From Aquamicrobium sp. LC103 (lineage in GTDB: Bacteria > Pseudomonadota > Alphaproteobacteria > Rhizobiales > Rhizobiaceae): DNA of 64,000 nucleotides. The notes beneath the pieces are model-generated. The model ran no database searches. It was not told where the DNA came from and saw only the letters and a program-made list of their open reading frames with translations. A program made the translations under genes and the position numbers. Every line of letters begins with the position of its first letter. Positions within the stretch are counted from its first letter, which is position 1. Positions 11,320 through 21,292 of the stretch are shown here, one piece after another. The DNA lies in the NCBI RefSeq assembly GCF_001014615.2, contig NZ_LBCQ02000010.1, positions 1-64,000 on the forward strand, in the 5' to 3' direction.

Positions 11320-13590
11320 TCAAAGCGGGATTTCGTTCTCTTCTGCGTATTGCTGCAGCATCGCCCGCAGATTCTTCTCGCATGTCGGCGCGTTGAGCGT
11401 CTCGTCTAGAAACGCCGTCAGCTTGCCGACATCGAGTTCGCGCAGCATCGCCTTCACCGGGCCGATGGCGGCCGGCGACATGGAGATGGAGCGGTAGCCG
11501 ACGCCGAGCAGGGCCATCGCCGAGAGCGGCCGCCCGGCCAGCTCGCCGCAAAGCGTCACCGACGTGTTGGTTTCGCGCCCCATGTCGGCGATCTGCCTCA
11601 GAAGGCGCATGAAGGGCACCGAGATCGGATCGAACCGGTCGGCGAGCTGCGTATTGCCGCGATCGGTCGCCATGACGAACTGGAACAGATCGTTCGATCC
11701 GACCGAGACGAAGTCGACCGCCTGCATCAGTTCCTCCAACTGCCACAGCAGCGAGGGGACTTCGATCATCGCTCCGAGCTTGAGGCTGGTGGGCAAGTGG
11801 TGGGCGAAGCGCGACAGGTGCCGCACCTCCCTGTCGATGATCTCGCGCGCCTGTCTGATCTCGGCGATCTCGCTCACCATCGGCAGCATGACGCGAAGCT
11901 CGCGTCCGCCGGCTGCTTTCAGAAGCGCACGCATCTGCGTGCGCAGGAGACCCGGGCGATCCAGCGTCAGGCGGATCGCCCGCCAGCCAAGTGCGGGATT
12001 TTCCTCCTGCGCCACACCCTTGAAATAGGGCAGCACCTTGTCGCCGCCGATGTCGATGGTGCGGAAGGTGACCGGCTTGCCCTTCGCCGCGTCGAGCACG
12101 TCGCGGTAAAGCCGCTCCTGCGCCTCGGCGCGGGGGAACGCCGAAACCACCATGAACTGCAGCTCGGTGCGGAAAAGCCCGATGCCGGCAGCCCCGGATT
12201 CGGCGAGCTGCGGAAGGTCGACGGCGAGCCCCGCATTCATCATCAGGTCGATCGCGACGCCGTCCTTCGTCGCCGAAGGCAATCCGCGCAATTCGCGATA
12301 GAGCTTCTGCCGGCGTGCCCGGAAACGCACCTTTTCCGCATAGGCCGCCTCGACGTCGGCCTGCGGGCGCAGATGCACGATGCCCTCGTCGCCGTCGATG
12401 ATGATGGCGTCGCCGTTCTCCGACATGGAGACTGCGCCCTTCATCTGCCCGGTGACGGGAATCCCCATGGCGCGGCCGACGATGACGACGTGGCTGGTCA
12501 CCGCGCCCTCCTCCAGCACCAGCCCGCGCAGCCGGTCGCGCGGGTAGTCGAGAAGCTCGGCGGCGCCCATCGACCTTGCGACGATGATCGCGTCGCGCGG
12601 CAGCGAAGCGGCGATCGCCTCCGGCCCGCGCCCCATGAGCTGGCGCAGGAGCCGGTTCGCCAGATCGTCGAAATCGCTCATCCGCTCGCGCAGATAGGGA
12701 TCGGTCATGTGCAGCATGCGCGCGCGCATGTCGCTCTGCACCTTCTCGACCGCGGCTTCCGCGGTGAGGCCGTTGCGGATCGCCTCCTCCAGCCGGCGCA
12801 CCCAGCCCCGGTCGTTGGCGAACATGCGGTAGGCTTCCAGCACCTCGCGATGCTCGCCCTCGAACGCGACCTCGCGGCGCGACAGCATGTCGTCGATGGA
12901 AAGGCGCAGCGAGCCGAGCGCCTCCTCCATGCGCGCGAGCTCTTCCTCGCTGTCCTCGTTGAAGAGATTGGTGACCACGATACGCGGTTCGTGCAGAACC
13001 ACGTGGCCGAGCCCGACGCCTTCGTTGAGCGACATGCCTGTGAGGCTGACGGGTCGGCTGAGATCGAGTTCGAGACCCGGGCGGGTCAACCGGACGAGAT
13101 CGCCGGTCGCCACCATCTCGGCGATCACCATGGCGGTGGTCTCGAGCGCTTCGAGCTCGTCCTCGCGATATTGCCGCATCGTCTTGTTCTGGACGACGAG
13201 CACGCCGAGCGTGCGTCCTGCCCGCAGCACCGGCACGCCGAGGAAGGAATGGTAGATTTCCTCGCCCGTCTCCGGCAGGTAAGCGAAGGCGGGATGTTTC
13301 TGCGCGTCGCTGAGGTTGAGCGGCCGCGCGCTCGCGGCGATCGTGCCGACCAGGCCCTGCCCCAGCCGTAGCTGCGCCAAGTGAACCGCGCCGGGGTTGA
13401 GACCCTCGGTGGCGTAGAGTTCCAGCACCGAGTCGGCGCGCAGCACGTAGAGCGAGCAGACCTCGGCGACCATGTTCTGCGCGATCTCGCGTACGATCCG
13501 GTCAAGCCGTTCCTGCGGCTCGAGCGCTTCCGCCATGAGCTCCCGCAGTCGTCTCAGCAATGTACGCGGGCCTGCCGCCGTATCACGCAT
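11320..13590 (-). CDS. ptsP: Phosphoenolpyruvate--protein phosphotransferase PtsP (nitrogen PTS enzyme I)
   Basis: First enzyme of the nitrogen-related phosphotransferase chain: it takes phosphate from phosphoenolpyruvate and passes it to NPr, as a regulatory rather than sugar-import route. The roughly 756-residue product starts with a GAF domain (about residues 15-165), followed by the PEP-utilising N-terminal domain, the swivel domain with the phospho-histidine in AVTSHVVIVGRAMGIP, and the C-terminal PEP-binding TIM barrel ending with the NDLFQFVMATDRGN and LCGELAG signatures. The start at 13590 is chosen because ten extra residues of the longest frame are Arg/Trp-rich and lack family support. 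Membership with prfA-prmC in one unit is suggested by spacing. Confidence 0.95.
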   Translation of the reverse strand: MRDTAAGPRTLLRRLRELMAEALEPQERLDRIVREIAQNMVAEVCSLYVLRADSVLELYATEGLNPGAVHLAQLRLGQGLVGTIAASARPLNLSDAQKHPAFAYLPETGEEIYHSFLGVPVLRAGRTLGVLVVQNKTMRQYREDELEALETTAMVIAEMVATGDLVRLTRPGLELDLSRPVSLTGMSLNEGVGLGHVVLHEPRIVVTNLFNEDSEEELARMEEALGSLRLSIDDMLSRREVAFEGEHREVLEAYRMFANDRGWVRRLEEAIRNGLTAEAAVEKVQSDMRARMLHMTDPYLRERMSDFDDLANRLLRQLMGRGPEAIAASLPRDAIIVARSMGAAELLDYPRDRLRGLVLEEGAVTSHVVIVGRAMGIPVTGQMKGAVSMSENGDAIIIDGDEGIVHLRPQADVEAAYAEKVRFRARRQKLYRELRGLPSATKDGVAIDLMMNAGLAVDLPQLAESGAAGIGLFRTELQFMVVSAFPRAEAQERLYRDVLDAAKGKPVTFRTIDIGGDKVLPYFKGVAQEENPALGWRAIRLTLDRPGLLRTQMRALLKAAGGRELRVMLPMVSEIAEIRQAREIIDREVRHLSRFAHHLPTSLKLGAMIEVPSLLWQLEELMQAVDFVSVGSNDLFQFVMATDRGNTQLADRFDPISVPFMRLLRQIADMGRETNTSVTLCGELAGRPLSAMALLGVGYRSISMSPAAIGPVKAMLRELDVGKLTAFLDETLNAPTCEKNLRAMLQQYAEENEIPL

Positions 13591-13668
13591 CGGCTGTCTC
13601 CAACGCCAACGGAACGGCATGGCCCCGATTCGGGCCGCCGTCCGCGACGGTGATCGCGATTCTACTGT

Positions 13669-14922
13669 CTATTGCTTATCCAGACCGTAGACGGAATGCA
13701 AAGTCCGAACCGCAAGTTCGGTATAAGGGCCATCGATCAAAATGGAAATCTTGATCTCCGAAGTCGTGATCGCGCGGATGTTTATGCCCTTTTCGGACAG
13801 GGCCCTGAAAGCCGTTGCCGCGACACCGGCATGGCTGCGCATTCCTATTCCGATGACGGAAACCTTCGACATGCCGTCGTCGTGCTGGACCGCATCGAAG
13901 CCGACCGTCTGCTTGACCTGGTTGAGCACGGCGAGCGCCTTGTCGACGTCGCCCGACGGCACCGTGAACGTCATGTCGGTGAAGGCGCCGTCCTCGGAAA
14001 TGTTCTGGACGATCATGTCGACATTGATGTTGGCCTCCGCAAGGGGCCCGAAAATGCCCGCCGCCACGCCCGGACGGTCGGCGACGCGGCGCAGGGAAAT
14101 CTGCGCTTCGTCCTTCGCGTAGGCGATGCCCGTTACGACCTGCTGTTCCACGATTTCGTCCTCGTCGCAAATAAGCGTCCCGGGCGGGTTGTCGAAATCG
14201 CCCATGCCCGGAGCGTCAGGATCTTCGAAGGAGGATCGCACGAAAGTGCGCACCCTGTGCACCATTGCAAGCTCGACCGATCTGACCTGGAGCACTTTGG
14301 CGCCAAGCGAAGCCATTTCAAGCATTTCCTCGAAGGAAATGCGCGAAAGGCGCCGCGCCTTGGGCTCGATGCGCGGATCGGTGGTGTAGACGCCGTCGAC
14401 ATCGGTGTAGATGTCGCAGCGGTCGGCCTTCACCCCGGCGGCGATCGCGACGGCGCTGGTGTCGGAGCCGCCGCGGCCAAGCGTGGCGATGCGGTTGTCG
14501 GGGCCGATGCCCTGGAAGCCTGATATGACAGCGACCTGGCCGCGCTTGAAGCGCTCGATCAGGTCCGAGCCGTCGATTTCCTGGATGCGGGCGGCGCCGT
14601 GCGCATTATCCGTCTGGATCGGTATCTGCCAGCCCTGCCAGGAGCGCGCGTCGACGCCGATGGCCTGGAGGGCGATGGCGAGCAGGCCCGACGTGATCTG
14701 CTCGCCGGCCGCCACCACGGTGTCGTATTCGCGCGCATCGTGCATCGGCGACAATTCGCGCGTCCAACCGACCAGCTCGTTGGTCTTGCCCGCCATGGCG
14801 GAGACCACGACGGCGACCTCGTGGCCGGCGTCGACCTCGCGTTTGACATGGCGCGCCACGTTGCGGATGCGGCTGATGTCAGCGACGGAGGTCCCGCCGA
14901 ATTTCATCACGATGCGCGCCAT
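13669..14922 (-). CDS. lysC: Aspartate kinase
   Basis: Phosphorylates aspartate in the first step toward lysine, threonine, methionine and diaminopimelate. The 417-residue product has the KFGGTSV signature at residues 7-13, the catalytic domain with GRGGSDTSAVAIAA, and two C-terminal ACT domains (about 265-340 and 345-415) for feedback inhibition. Length fits the class of monofunctional, lysine/threonine-regulated enzymes of alphaproteobacteria. It lies 78 bases before ptsP on the same strand. The later step of this pathway, lysA, is also in the window at 60.2 kb, but not in the same operon. Confidence 0.97.
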   Translation of the reverse strand: MARIVMKFGGTSVADISRIRNVARHVKREVDAGHEVAVVVSAMAGKTNELVGWTRELSPMHDAREYDTVVAAGEQITSGLLAIALQAIGVDARSWQGWQIPIQTDNAHGAARIQEIDGSDLIERFKRGQVAVISGFQGIGPDNRIATLGRGGSDTSAVAIAAGVKADRCDIYTDVDGVYTTDPRIEPKARRLSRISFEEMLEMASLGAKVLQVRSVELAMVHRVRTFVRSSFEDPDAPGMGDFDNPPGTLICDEDEIVEQQVVTGIAYAKDEAQISLRRVADRPGVAAGIFGPLAEANINVDMIVQNISEDGAFTDMTFTVPSGDVDKALAVLNQVKQTVGFDAVQHDDGMSKVSVIGIGMRSHAGVAATAFRALSEKGINIRAITTSEIKISILIDGPYTELAVRTLHSVYGLDKQ

Positions 14923-15026
14923 GATCGGCCGAATGTCCTTGCATTGAAGCCGGGCAATTCCCGCCCGGCGATGTCAAACGAAAGCGCCCCGGCGATCCGA
15001 GGCGCGAAGTCGCCGGTTCCATAGCG

Positions 15027-15060
15027 AAAACGCCCGCGCCGCGCAAGGTTGCGCGGGCGC
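15027..15060 (-). terminator. Likely terminator after the ABC exporter operon
   Basis: A strong GC hairpin (for example CCGCGCAA and TTGCGCGG with a 2-base loop, extended by flanking CCCGCGC/GCGGGC) lies just after the permease stop codon and is followed on the minus strand by TTTTCG. Confidence 0.6.
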
Positions 15061-15076
15061 GGCTATCGGTCGTTTC

Positions 15077-15838
15077 CTACTTCTTCAGCTTGTAGCCGGT
15101 TTTGAATATCCAGGCCGTGATGGCGAGGCAGATCGCCAGAAAGACGAGAGTCATAACCAGGCTCATGGTCACGCTCACGTCGGACGTGCCTATGAAGCTC
15201 CAGCGAAAGCCGGAAACGAGGTAGACGACCGGGTTGGCGAGCGAGATCGTCTGCCAGACCGGCGGCAGCATGTCGATCGAATAGAAGGTGCCGCCAAGGA
15301 AAGCGAGCGGCATGACGATCAGCAGCGGAATGATCTGCAGCTTCTCGAAACCGTCTGCCCATATGCCGATGATGAAGCCGAAAAGACTGAACGAGACCGA
15401 GGTCAGGATCAGGAAGAGCACCATCATCAGCGGATGCTGGATCTGCAGGTCCACGAAAAACGCGGCGGTGGCGAGGATCACCACCCCGATCATGACGGAT
15501 TTCGTCGCCGCCGCGCCCACATAGGCGGTCACGATCTCGGCGTAGGAGACAGGCGCCGACAGGATTTCGTAGATCGTCCCGGTGAATTTGGGAAAGTAGA
15601 TGCCGAAGGACGCGTTCGAGATCGAAAGCGTCAGCAGCGACATCATGATCAAGCCGGGCACGATGAAGGCACCGTAGCTGACGCCGTCGATGGCCTCGAT
15701 GCGCGATCCGATCGCCGCGCCGAAGACGACGAAATAAAGCGCGGTCGAGATGACCGGCGAGACGATGCTCTGGAGGATCGTGCGGAAGCTGCGCGCCATC
15801 TCGAAGACGTAGATGGCCTTGATCGCGTGGAAATTCAT
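15077..15838 (-). CDS. ABC-2 type transporter permease
   Basis: Integral membrane half of an ABC exporter. The 253-residue product has about six hydrophobic segments and the ABC-2 pattern ([27 protein letters not shown] near the N-terminus and [16 protein letters not shown] near residue 185). The longest frame starts far upstream inside the ATPase gene, but the ATG at 15838 overlaps the ATPase stop as ATGA, the usual translational coupling of this pair. Substrate is unknown; related pairs in the NodIJ/Yad group export polysaccharide or lipid-linked compounds. Confidence 0.9.
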   Translation of the reverse strand: MNFHAIKAIYVFEMARSFRTILQSIVSPVISTALYFVVFGAAIGSRIEAIDGVSYGAFIVPGLIMMSLLTLSISNASFGIYFPKFTGTIYEILSAPVSYAEIVTAYVGAAATKSVMIGVVILATAAFFVDLQIQHPLMMVLFLILTSVSFSLFGFIIGIWADGFEKLQIIPLLIVMPLAFLGGTFYSIDMLPPVWQTISLANPVVYLVSGFRWSFIGTSDVSVTMSLVMTLVFLAICLAITAWIFKTGYKLKK

Positions 15839-16761
15839 GCCCGCTCCCTCACCAGATCGACGAAGATGTCCTCGAGCGAGCTTTGCTTCGTCTCCAGGTC
15901 GCGGAAGCGCAGCCCCGCGCGGCTCAGTTCCGCCAGCAGGACGGTTATTCCCGTGCGTTCGCCATGCGTCTCGTAGGAATAGACGAGCTTGCGCCCGCCC
16001 TCTTCCAGTTGCAGGCCGAAGGGCGCCAAGGTCTCCGGTATGGCCGCAACTGGCTCGAGCAGCTCGATCGTGAGCCGCTTCTTGCCGAGGTTGCGCATCA
16101 ATGTCGTCTTGTCCTCTACCAGTATGATCTCGCCCCTGGAGATGATGCCGATGCGATCGGCCATCTCCTCTGCCTCCTCGATATAGTGAGTCGTCAGGAT
16201 GACGGTGACGCCGGTCTCGCGCAGCGAGCGCACCAGTTCCCACATGTCCCGGCGCAACTCGACATCGACACCGGCCGTCGGCTCGTCGAGAAACAGGATT
16301 TCCGGCTCATGCGACAGTGCCTTGGCGATCATGACGCGACGCTTCATGCCGCCCGAGAGGCTCATCACCTTCTCGTCCTTCTTGTCCCAGAGGGAAAGCG
16401 AGCGCAGAATCTTCTCGATATGCGCCGGATCGGCGGATCGGCCGAACAGTCCCCGGCTGAAGGAGACGGTCGCCCAGACCGTCTCGAAGGCATCGATCGA
16501 GACTTCCTGCGGCACCAGGCCGATAATCGAGCGTGTCTTGCGGTAATCGCGCAGAATGTCGTGCCCGTCGACCCGGACCTCGCCGCTCGACGGGTTGACC
16601 GTGCCGCAGACGATGCCGATCAGCGTGGTCTTGCCCGCGCCGTTCGGCCCGAGAAGCGCGAAAATTTCACCCTTGCGGACATCGAGATTGACGTCCTTGA
16701 GGGCCGTGAAGCCGGAAGCATAGGTCTTCGACAGGTGGGAAATGGAGACAGCGGGCTGCAT
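15835..16761 (-). CDS. ABC transporter ATP-binding protein
   Basis: Nucleotide-binding half of the exporter encoded with the downstream permease. Walker A is [12 protein letters not shown], the ABC signature is [13 protein letters not shown], and Walker B is [12 protein letters not shown]; a C-terminal extension of about 80 residues follows the ATPase core as in DrrA-like proteins. The start is uncertain: the ATG at 16761 ([10 protein letters not shown]) fits where the domain begins, while an ATG at 16797 has a better-spaced GGAAAG. The gene is divergent from ubiG and overlaps the permease gene by four bases. Confidence 0.9.
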   Translation of the reverse strand: MQPAVSISHLSKTYASGFTALKDVNLDVRKGEIFALLGPNGAGKTTLIGIVCGTVNPSSGEVRVDGHDILRDYRKTRSIIGLVPQEVSIDAFETVWATVSFSRGLFGRSADPAHIEKILRSLSLWDKKDEKVMSLSGGMKRRVMIAKALSHEPEILFLDEPTAGVDVELRRDMWELVRSLRETGVTVILTTHYIEEAEEMADRIGIISRGEIILVEDKTTLMRNLGKKRLTIELLEPVAAIPETLAPFGLQLEEGGRKLVYSYETHGERTGITVLLAELSRAGLRFRDLETKQSSLEDIFVDLVRERA

Positions 16762-16939
16762 GAGGGCTTTCGTGGCGGGAAGGTGATGCGATCGCATATA
16801 GGCCGCTTTCCGCGCCATGCAATCCGCCCGCCCCGCTGCCGAGGCTGTTCCTGACATGTCGCGTCAGGAGCAACGCTCATTGTCCCGGCTTGACATTCGA
16901 GGCAGTCCGCCCGACTTCATTGCCTCGAAGGAGACCCTC

Positions 16940-17701
16940 ATGCCAGAACCCCGCCGAACCACCATCGACGATCAGGAAGTCGAGCGCTTCTCCGCAATGG
17001 CGCAGGAATGGTGGAATCCGAACGGAAAATTCCGTCCGCTTCACAAGTTCAACCCGGTGCGGCTTGCCTATATCCGTGATTCGGTGGCGGCCCGGTTCGG
17101 CCGGGATCCGCGCGCGGCCAGGCCGTTCGAGGGGTTGCGCTTCCTCGACATCGGCTGCGGTGGCGGTCTTTTGTGCGAGCCGATGGCGAGGCTGGGGGCT
17201 ACCGTGGTCGGCGCGGATGCGTCTGAAACCAATATCGAGGTCGCCAAGCTCCATGCGGCCGAAAGCGGCGTCAACATCGACTATCGCGCGACGACCGCCG
17301 AGGCGCTGGCCGACGCCGGCGAGAAGTTCGACGTCGTCCTGAACATGGAAGTGGTCGAGCACGTCTCCGACATCGACCTGTTCATCGGCAAGTGCGCGGA
17401 AATGGTCAAGCCGGATGGCATCATGTTCGTGGCGACCATCAACCGCACTCTCAAGGCGCTCGGCCTGGCGATCGTCGGCGCGGAATATGTACTGCGCTGG
17501 CTGCCGCGCGGCACCCATCAATACGGCAAGCTCGTACGCCCGGAAGAGCTCGAGGCCGCGCTTCTGAAATCCGGCATGTCGGTCGTCGACCGCACCGGCG
17601 TCACCTACAATCCCATCACCGACCGTTGGGGCAAGTCGAAGGATATCGACGTCAACTACATGGTTCTGGCGGAGAAGACCGGCAGCCGCGCCGAAGCCTG
17701 A
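16940..17701 (+). CDS. ubiG: Ubiquinone biosynthesis O-methyltransferase UbiG
   Basis: SAM-dependent enzyme that performs the two O-methylations of ubiquinone synthesis. The 253-residue product has the UbiG opening ([29 protein letters not shown]), motif [20 protein letters not shown], and NMEVVEHV. The ATG at 16940 is preceded by GAAGGAGA at a good distance; the longer open frame upstream has no such site. It is convergent with the DUF1178 gene, 18 bases apart. Confidence 0.96.
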   Translation: MPEPRRTTIDDQEVERFSAMAQEWWNPNGKFRPLHKFNPVRLAYIRDSVAARFGRDPRAARPFEGLRFLDIGCGGGLLCEPMARLGATVVGADASETNIEVAKLHAAESGVNIDYRATTAEALADAGEKFDVVLNMEVVEHVSDIDLFIGKCAEMVKPDGIMFVATINRTLKALGLAIVGAEYVLRWLPRGTHQYGKLVRPEELEAALLKSGMSVVDRTGVTYNPITDRWGKSKDIDVNYMVLAEKTGSRAEA

Positions 17702-17719
17702 CCGGCCGGGCCGCTCAAG

Positions 17720-18145
17720 CTAATTGTGATCGTCCGGAAACACGGGGAGCGGCATGAACTCCACCCCGTCTTCGGCAAGCGCTTTGGCTTCCTCGGGCGT
17801 CGCCTCGCCATAGATGCCGCGCGCATCGGCCTCGCCGAAATGGATCTTGCGTGCTTCGTCGGCGAATTTGTCGCCGACATAGTCGGCGTTCTGCCTGAGC
17901 TTCTCCGAAAGCTCGCGAAGCTGCGCCATGGCGTTGCGCTGGGCCTCGCCCATCGCGAGCGCGATCTTTTCCTGCTTGCGCGTCGTCGACACCGCCGGCG
18001 CCATCAGCGCCTTTTCGACCTTTGCCGAATGGCAGACCGGACATGACACCAGTCCGCGCTTCTTCTGCTTGTCGAAATCGTCGCCGTCGCGGAACCAGCC
18101 GTCGAAATCGTGGTCGTTGTCGCAGCAAAGCGAGAAGCGGATCAT
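17720..18145 (-). CDS. DUF1178 family protein
   Basis: Small conserved protein of unknown function, 141 residues, typical of Rhizobiales and relatives. The N-terminus MIRFSLCCDNDHDFDGWF with a later CPVC pair (residues about 37-40) is characteristic and suggests a metal-binding zinc-ribbon. The rest is charged and helical. The start overlaps the stop of the nitrilase gene by four bases (ATGA), making it the last gene of comF-grxC-nitrilase-DUF1178. Confidence 0.85.
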   Translation of the reverse strand: MIRFSLCCDNDHDFDGWFRDGDDFDKQKKRGLVSCPVCHSAKVEKALMAPAVSTTRKQEKIALAMGEAQRNAMAQLRELSEKLRQNADYVGDKFADEARKIHFGEADARGIYGEATPEEAKALAEDGVEFMPLPVFPDDHN

Positions 18146-18993
18146 GACGCCTTCCTGCGCTCGGCGCCGATTTCGACCTCGAAGTCGCGCGCGTTCTTGA
18201 GGTTCGGTATCTTCTGCCGGGCAGCGGCGGATGCCTCGACATCGATCTCGGCCATCACCACGCCGGGCTCGTCATGATCGGCCTCGGCGACGATGCGACC
18301 CCACGGGTCGACGATCATGGAGTGGCCGAAGGTCTCGCGCCCGTCCTCGTGCTTGCCGCCCTGCGCGGCGGCGATCACATAGGCGCCGTTCTCGATGGCA
18401 CGGGCGCGCAGGAGCACGTGCCAATGCGCCTCGCCGGTCTGTCGGGTGAAGGCGGCCGGAACCGTCAGCACGCGCGCGCCGGCAAGCGCCTGGGCGCGGA
18501 AGAGCTGCGGGAAGCGCAGGTCGTAGCAAACCGCCATGCCGAGTGGCGCAAAGGGCAGATCCACGACCGTGCTGACCTTTCCCGGTTCGTAGGTGGCCGA
18601 TTCACGCCAGCTCTCGCCATTGTCGAGATCGACGTCGAACATGTGGATCTTATCGTAGACCGCTACGCGCTCGCCCTTCGGATCGAAGATGAAGCCGCGA
18701 TTGGCGACCTTGCCGTCGGCACGCGCGATCGCGGTGGAGCCGACATGGACATGGATGCCGAGCTCGCGCGCGAGGCTCGAGGCGCGCTCCGCGATCGGAT
18801 CATCCGCGTCGGATTTGAGGATCGCTTTGAGCGAGGCCTTGTCGCGCATCAGCGCGCCGGTCATCTCCGGCGACTGGACGTATATCGCTCCGCCCGACAC
18901 GGCCTCGCGCACGAGCGCCTCGAAATCGTCGGCATTGCGGGCCGGGTCCATGCCCGAGCGCATCTGCAGGGCGGCTGCCTTGAAAGTGCTCAT
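18142..18993 (-). CDS. Carbon-nitrogen hydrolase family protein (Nit1/omega-amidase-like)
   Basis: Member of the nitrilase superfamily. The 283-residue product shows the catalytic triad context: Glu in QSPEMTGAL (residue about 43), Lys in VYDKIHMFDVDL, and Cys in AVCYDLRFPQLFR. Proteins of this branch act as deaminated-glutathione amidase or omega-amidase. Being placed directly after a glutaredoxin gene fits a glutathione-repair role, but this is inference. Nine bases separate it from grxC, and it overlaps the DUF1178 gene. Confidence 0.92.
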   Translation of the reverse strand: MSTFKAAALQMRSGMDPARNADDFEALVREAVSGGAIYVQSPEMTGALMRDKASLKAILKSDADDPIAERASSLARELGIHVHVGSTAIARADGKVANRGFIFDPKGERVAVYDKIHMFDVDLDNGESWRESATYEPGKVSTVVDLPFAPLGMAVCYDLRFPQLFRAQALAGARVLTVPAAFTRQTGEAHWHVLLRARAIENGAYVIAAAQGGKHEDGRETFGHSMIVDPWGRIVAEADHDEPGVVMAEIDVEASAAARQKIPNLKNARDFEVEIGAERRKAS

Positions 18994-19002
18994 CGTCTGT
19001 TC

Positions 19003-19266
19003 TCAGTTTCCGTTGGCCAGCAGTGCGTCGAGCTTGCCGGCGGCGTCCAGCGCATGGAGATCGTCCGAGCCGCCCACATGCACGTCGCCGACGAATATCT
19101 GCGGGAAGGTCGAGCGCCCGTGAGCCCTCGCGATCATCTCCTGCCTGAGTTCGGGCGAGAAGCTCGCGTCGTGTTCGGTGTAGGTTACGCCCTTCCCGTC
19201 GAGCAGGCGTTTGGCGGCGGCGCAATAGCCGCACATAATGCGCGTATAGATCGTTACATCGGCCAT
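19003..19266 (-). CDS. grxC: Glutaredoxin 3
   Basis: Small glutathione-dependent disulfide oxidoreductase of the cytoplasm, 87 residues. The active site is CGYC at residues about 11-14 (the more usual form is CPYC), with the GSH-binding TFPQIFV segment and GGSDDL at the expected places. The ATG at 19266 (MADVTIYT) is the family-like start; another ATG four codons upstream is open. It is the second gene of the comF operon. Confidence 0.94.
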   Translation of the reverse strand: MADVTIYTRIMCGYCAAAKRLLDGKGVTYTEHDASFSPELRQEMIARAHGRSTFPQIFVGDVHVGGSDDLHALDAAGKLDALLANGN

Positions 19267-19299
19267 CGATATCGGCATCCAAGCAAATGATTACCCGCC

Positions 19300-20136
19300 T
19301 CATATAGTCTCTGCTTCGTCGGGCCGGAAGTCCCCAGGCAGAACCCGTGCGAATGTGAGGACGTCGACGGCCGAGGCCCCGCCACGCTTCAGCGCCTTGG
19401 TGACGGCGGAAACGGTCGCGCCGGTGGTGTAGACGTCGTCGACGAGAAGGACGCGGCGACCGCGTATTCTCATCTCGCCCGCCTCCGGCACGCGGAAGGC
19501 GCCGCGCACGTTGTCGACCCGCTCCCTTGCCGCCAATCCCACCTGCTGCCTCGTCACCTTCACCCGGGCGATGACGTCGGGCTCGAACGGCAGTTCGGAG
19601 AGCCTGGCGATCACACGCGCAAGCTCCGCCGACTGGTTGAACCGGCGCATCAGGAAACGCCGGCGATGCAACGGCACCGGCACCACCACCTGTGCATCGG
19701 CGATGAGCTCGCGGCCGGAACGCAGCATCCACCTCGCCATCCAGGGCGCAAGTTCGGTGCGATCGCTGAATTTCAGGTTCTGCACCATCTGGCGTGCCAC
19801 CCCTTCATAGGCGACGGCGGCGCGGGCACGGGCAAAGGGCGGCGGATCGGCGATCGCCTGCGCGGAAAGGAAGCCATCTCCCATCTCATGGGAGAACGGC
19901 GTCCCCATGACCTCGCACCACGGCTTTTCAAGAAATCGCAGCTTCGGCCAGCACGCGCCGCAAACCGTTCCCGGCTCGCTAACCTGGCGCCGACAGCCCG
20001 CGCATACCGGCGGAAACAGGAGCCGCGCCGAAAATTCCAGCGCTGCGACACCCAACCTCTTGAACTCCTGGACACGATCGGCCACGAGAAATCCCACCCG
20101 AAGCCACCATATCAGATGGAAAGGCCTTCGCGCCAT
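19300..20136 (-). CDS. comF: ComF family protein (phosphoribosyltransferase-like)
   Basis: Homologue of ComF, needed for DNA uptake in some competent bacteria; in others its job is not established. The 278-residue product has an N-terminal Cys4 zinc motif (CAGCRR ... CGACW) and a C-terminal phosphoribosyltransferase fold with the PRPP-binding VLLVDDVYTTGAT. It leads the operon comF-grxC-nitrilase-DUF1178 and is divergent from the methyltransferase gene, with 26 bases between the starts, so the two promoters must overlap the coding ends. Confidence 0.9.
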   Translation of the reverse strand: MARRPFHLIWWLRVGFLVADRVQEFKRLGVAALEFSARLLFPPVCAGCRRQVSEPGTVCGACWPKLRFLEKPWCEVMGTPFSHEMGDGFLSAQAIADPPPFARARAAVAYEGVARQMVQNLKFSDRTELAPWMARWMLRSGRELIADAQVVVPVPLHRRRFLMRRFNQSAELARVIARLSELPFEPDVIARVKVTRQQVGLAARERVDNVRGAFRVPEAGEMRIRGRRVLLVDDVYTTGATVSAVTKALKRGGASAVDVLTFARVLPGDFRPDEAETI

Positions 20137-20162
20137 CTGAGGGAAGCAGGACAGGACGGCGG

Positions 20163-21026
20163 ATGGAACCGATCTTCGATACGCAACTGGCGATCGCGCG
20201 CAAGCGCCGTGCGCTGAACCAGGCAGAGCCGGACGCCGACTTCCTGTTGAATCGGGCGGCCGAGGATTTCGCCGATCGGCTGGACAGCGTCGAGCGGAAG
20301 TTTCCGCGCGCGGCAGTGCTCTTTTCGCTTACCGACGCGGCACCAGCCGCGATCCGCTCCTCCGGGAAGGTCGAGACGGTGGAGCGCGTGGAGAGCGACA
20401 TGGCTTTCCTGCGCGAAAGCGGCATCCGCGCCGAACCGGAGACAGTGCCGCTCGATCCGGAAAGCCTCGACCTCGCCGTTTCGCTCTATGCACTCCAGGA
20501 GATGAACGACGTTCCGGGCATGCTCGTCCAGATAAGGCGGGCGCTGCGGCCCGACGGGCTCTTCCTCGGCTGCATGATGGGCGCCGGCACGCTGGCCGAG
20601 CTTCGTGAGAGCCTGCTCGAGGCGGAAACCGAGCTTGTCGGCGGGGCAAGCCCCCGCGTCGCGCCCTTCGCCGATGTCCGCGATGTCGGCGCGCTCCTGC
20701 AAAGGGCGGGTTTCGCCCTGCCTGTCGCCGATCTGGAGGAGGTCGTCGTCCGCTACGACAACATGTTCGCCCTGATGCGCGACCTGCGCGCCATGGGCGC
20801 CACGAACAGCCTCACCGCGCGCAGCCGCAAACCGGCTACCAGGCGCCTCTTCATGCGTGCGGCGGAAATCTACGCCGAGCGCTTTTCCGACCCGGATGGC
20901 CGGATACGCGCAACGTTCGCCACCATATGGCTGTCGGGCTGGGCGCCGCATGCCTCGCAGCAAAAGCCACTAAAGCCGGGCAGCGCGACGGTTTCGCTTG
21001 CAAAGATCCTCGGCAGCGAGAAATAG
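20163..21026 (+). CDS. BioC/NDUFAF5-like methyltransferase domain protein
   Basis: 287 residues with a SAM-methyltransferase fold. SLYALQEMNDVPGMLVQIRRALRPDGLFLG matches the post-motif region of BioC and of the mitochondrial complex I factor NDUFAF5. A canonical glycine-rich motif I is not visible; the stretch AAVLFSLTDAAP occupies its place. NDUFAF5 hydroxylates an arginine of a complex I subunit, so a similar role, rather than biotin synthesis, is plausible in alphaproteobacteria. Divergent from comF. The family call is good, the reaction uncertain. Confidence 0.82.
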   Translation: MEPIFDTQLAIARKRRALNQAEPDADFLLNRAAEDFADRLDSVERKFPRAAVLFSLTDAAPAAIRSSGKVETVERVESDMAFLRESGIRAEPETVPLDPESLDLAVSLYALQEMNDVPGMLVQIRRALRPDGLFLGCMMGAGTLAELRESLLEAETELVGGASPRVAPFADVRDVGALLQRAGFALPVADLEEVVVRYDNMFALMRDLRAMGATNSLTARSRKPATRRLFMRAAEIYAERFSDPDGRIRATFATIWLSGWAPHASQQKPLKPGSATVSLAKILGSEK

Positions 21027-21032
21027 AGGCGG

Positions 21033-21218
21033 CTATCGGTTCAGCGCCTGGTTCAGCCGGCTGGAATTGTCGCCGAACAGATACGCCATCGCATCTGCGG
21101 ACTGTCCGACACCGCCGATAATCGCCAGCGATAGGACCATGGCGATGAGCGCGTACTCGATTGCCGTCGTGCCATTCTCGTCGTGGAGAAATTTCCTCAG
21201 CATTCGGGTTTCACCCAT
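21033..21218 (-). CDS. Flp family type IVb pilin
   Basis: Short prepilin of 61 residues: a basic leader, then the Flp cleavage region (ENG followed by TTAIEYALIA) with the conserved Glu-Tyr pair, then a single hydrophobic helix. Such pilins are processed by a CpaA/TadV peptidase and assembled by Tad machinery. No cpa/tad gene is in the window, so this is an isolated pilin, common in Rhizobiales. An internal ATG at 21203 is an alternative start. Confidence 0.88.
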   Translation of the reverse strand: MGETRMLRKFLHDENGTTAIEYALIAMVLSLAIIGGVGQSADAMAYLFGDNSSRLNQALNR

Positions 21219-21292
21219 AATCGATCCGCAAGCTCGCCGAAGCTAGCATCGAACTGCTGCCGAAAAGGTTAACGCCCGTGCCGGCAATTGCC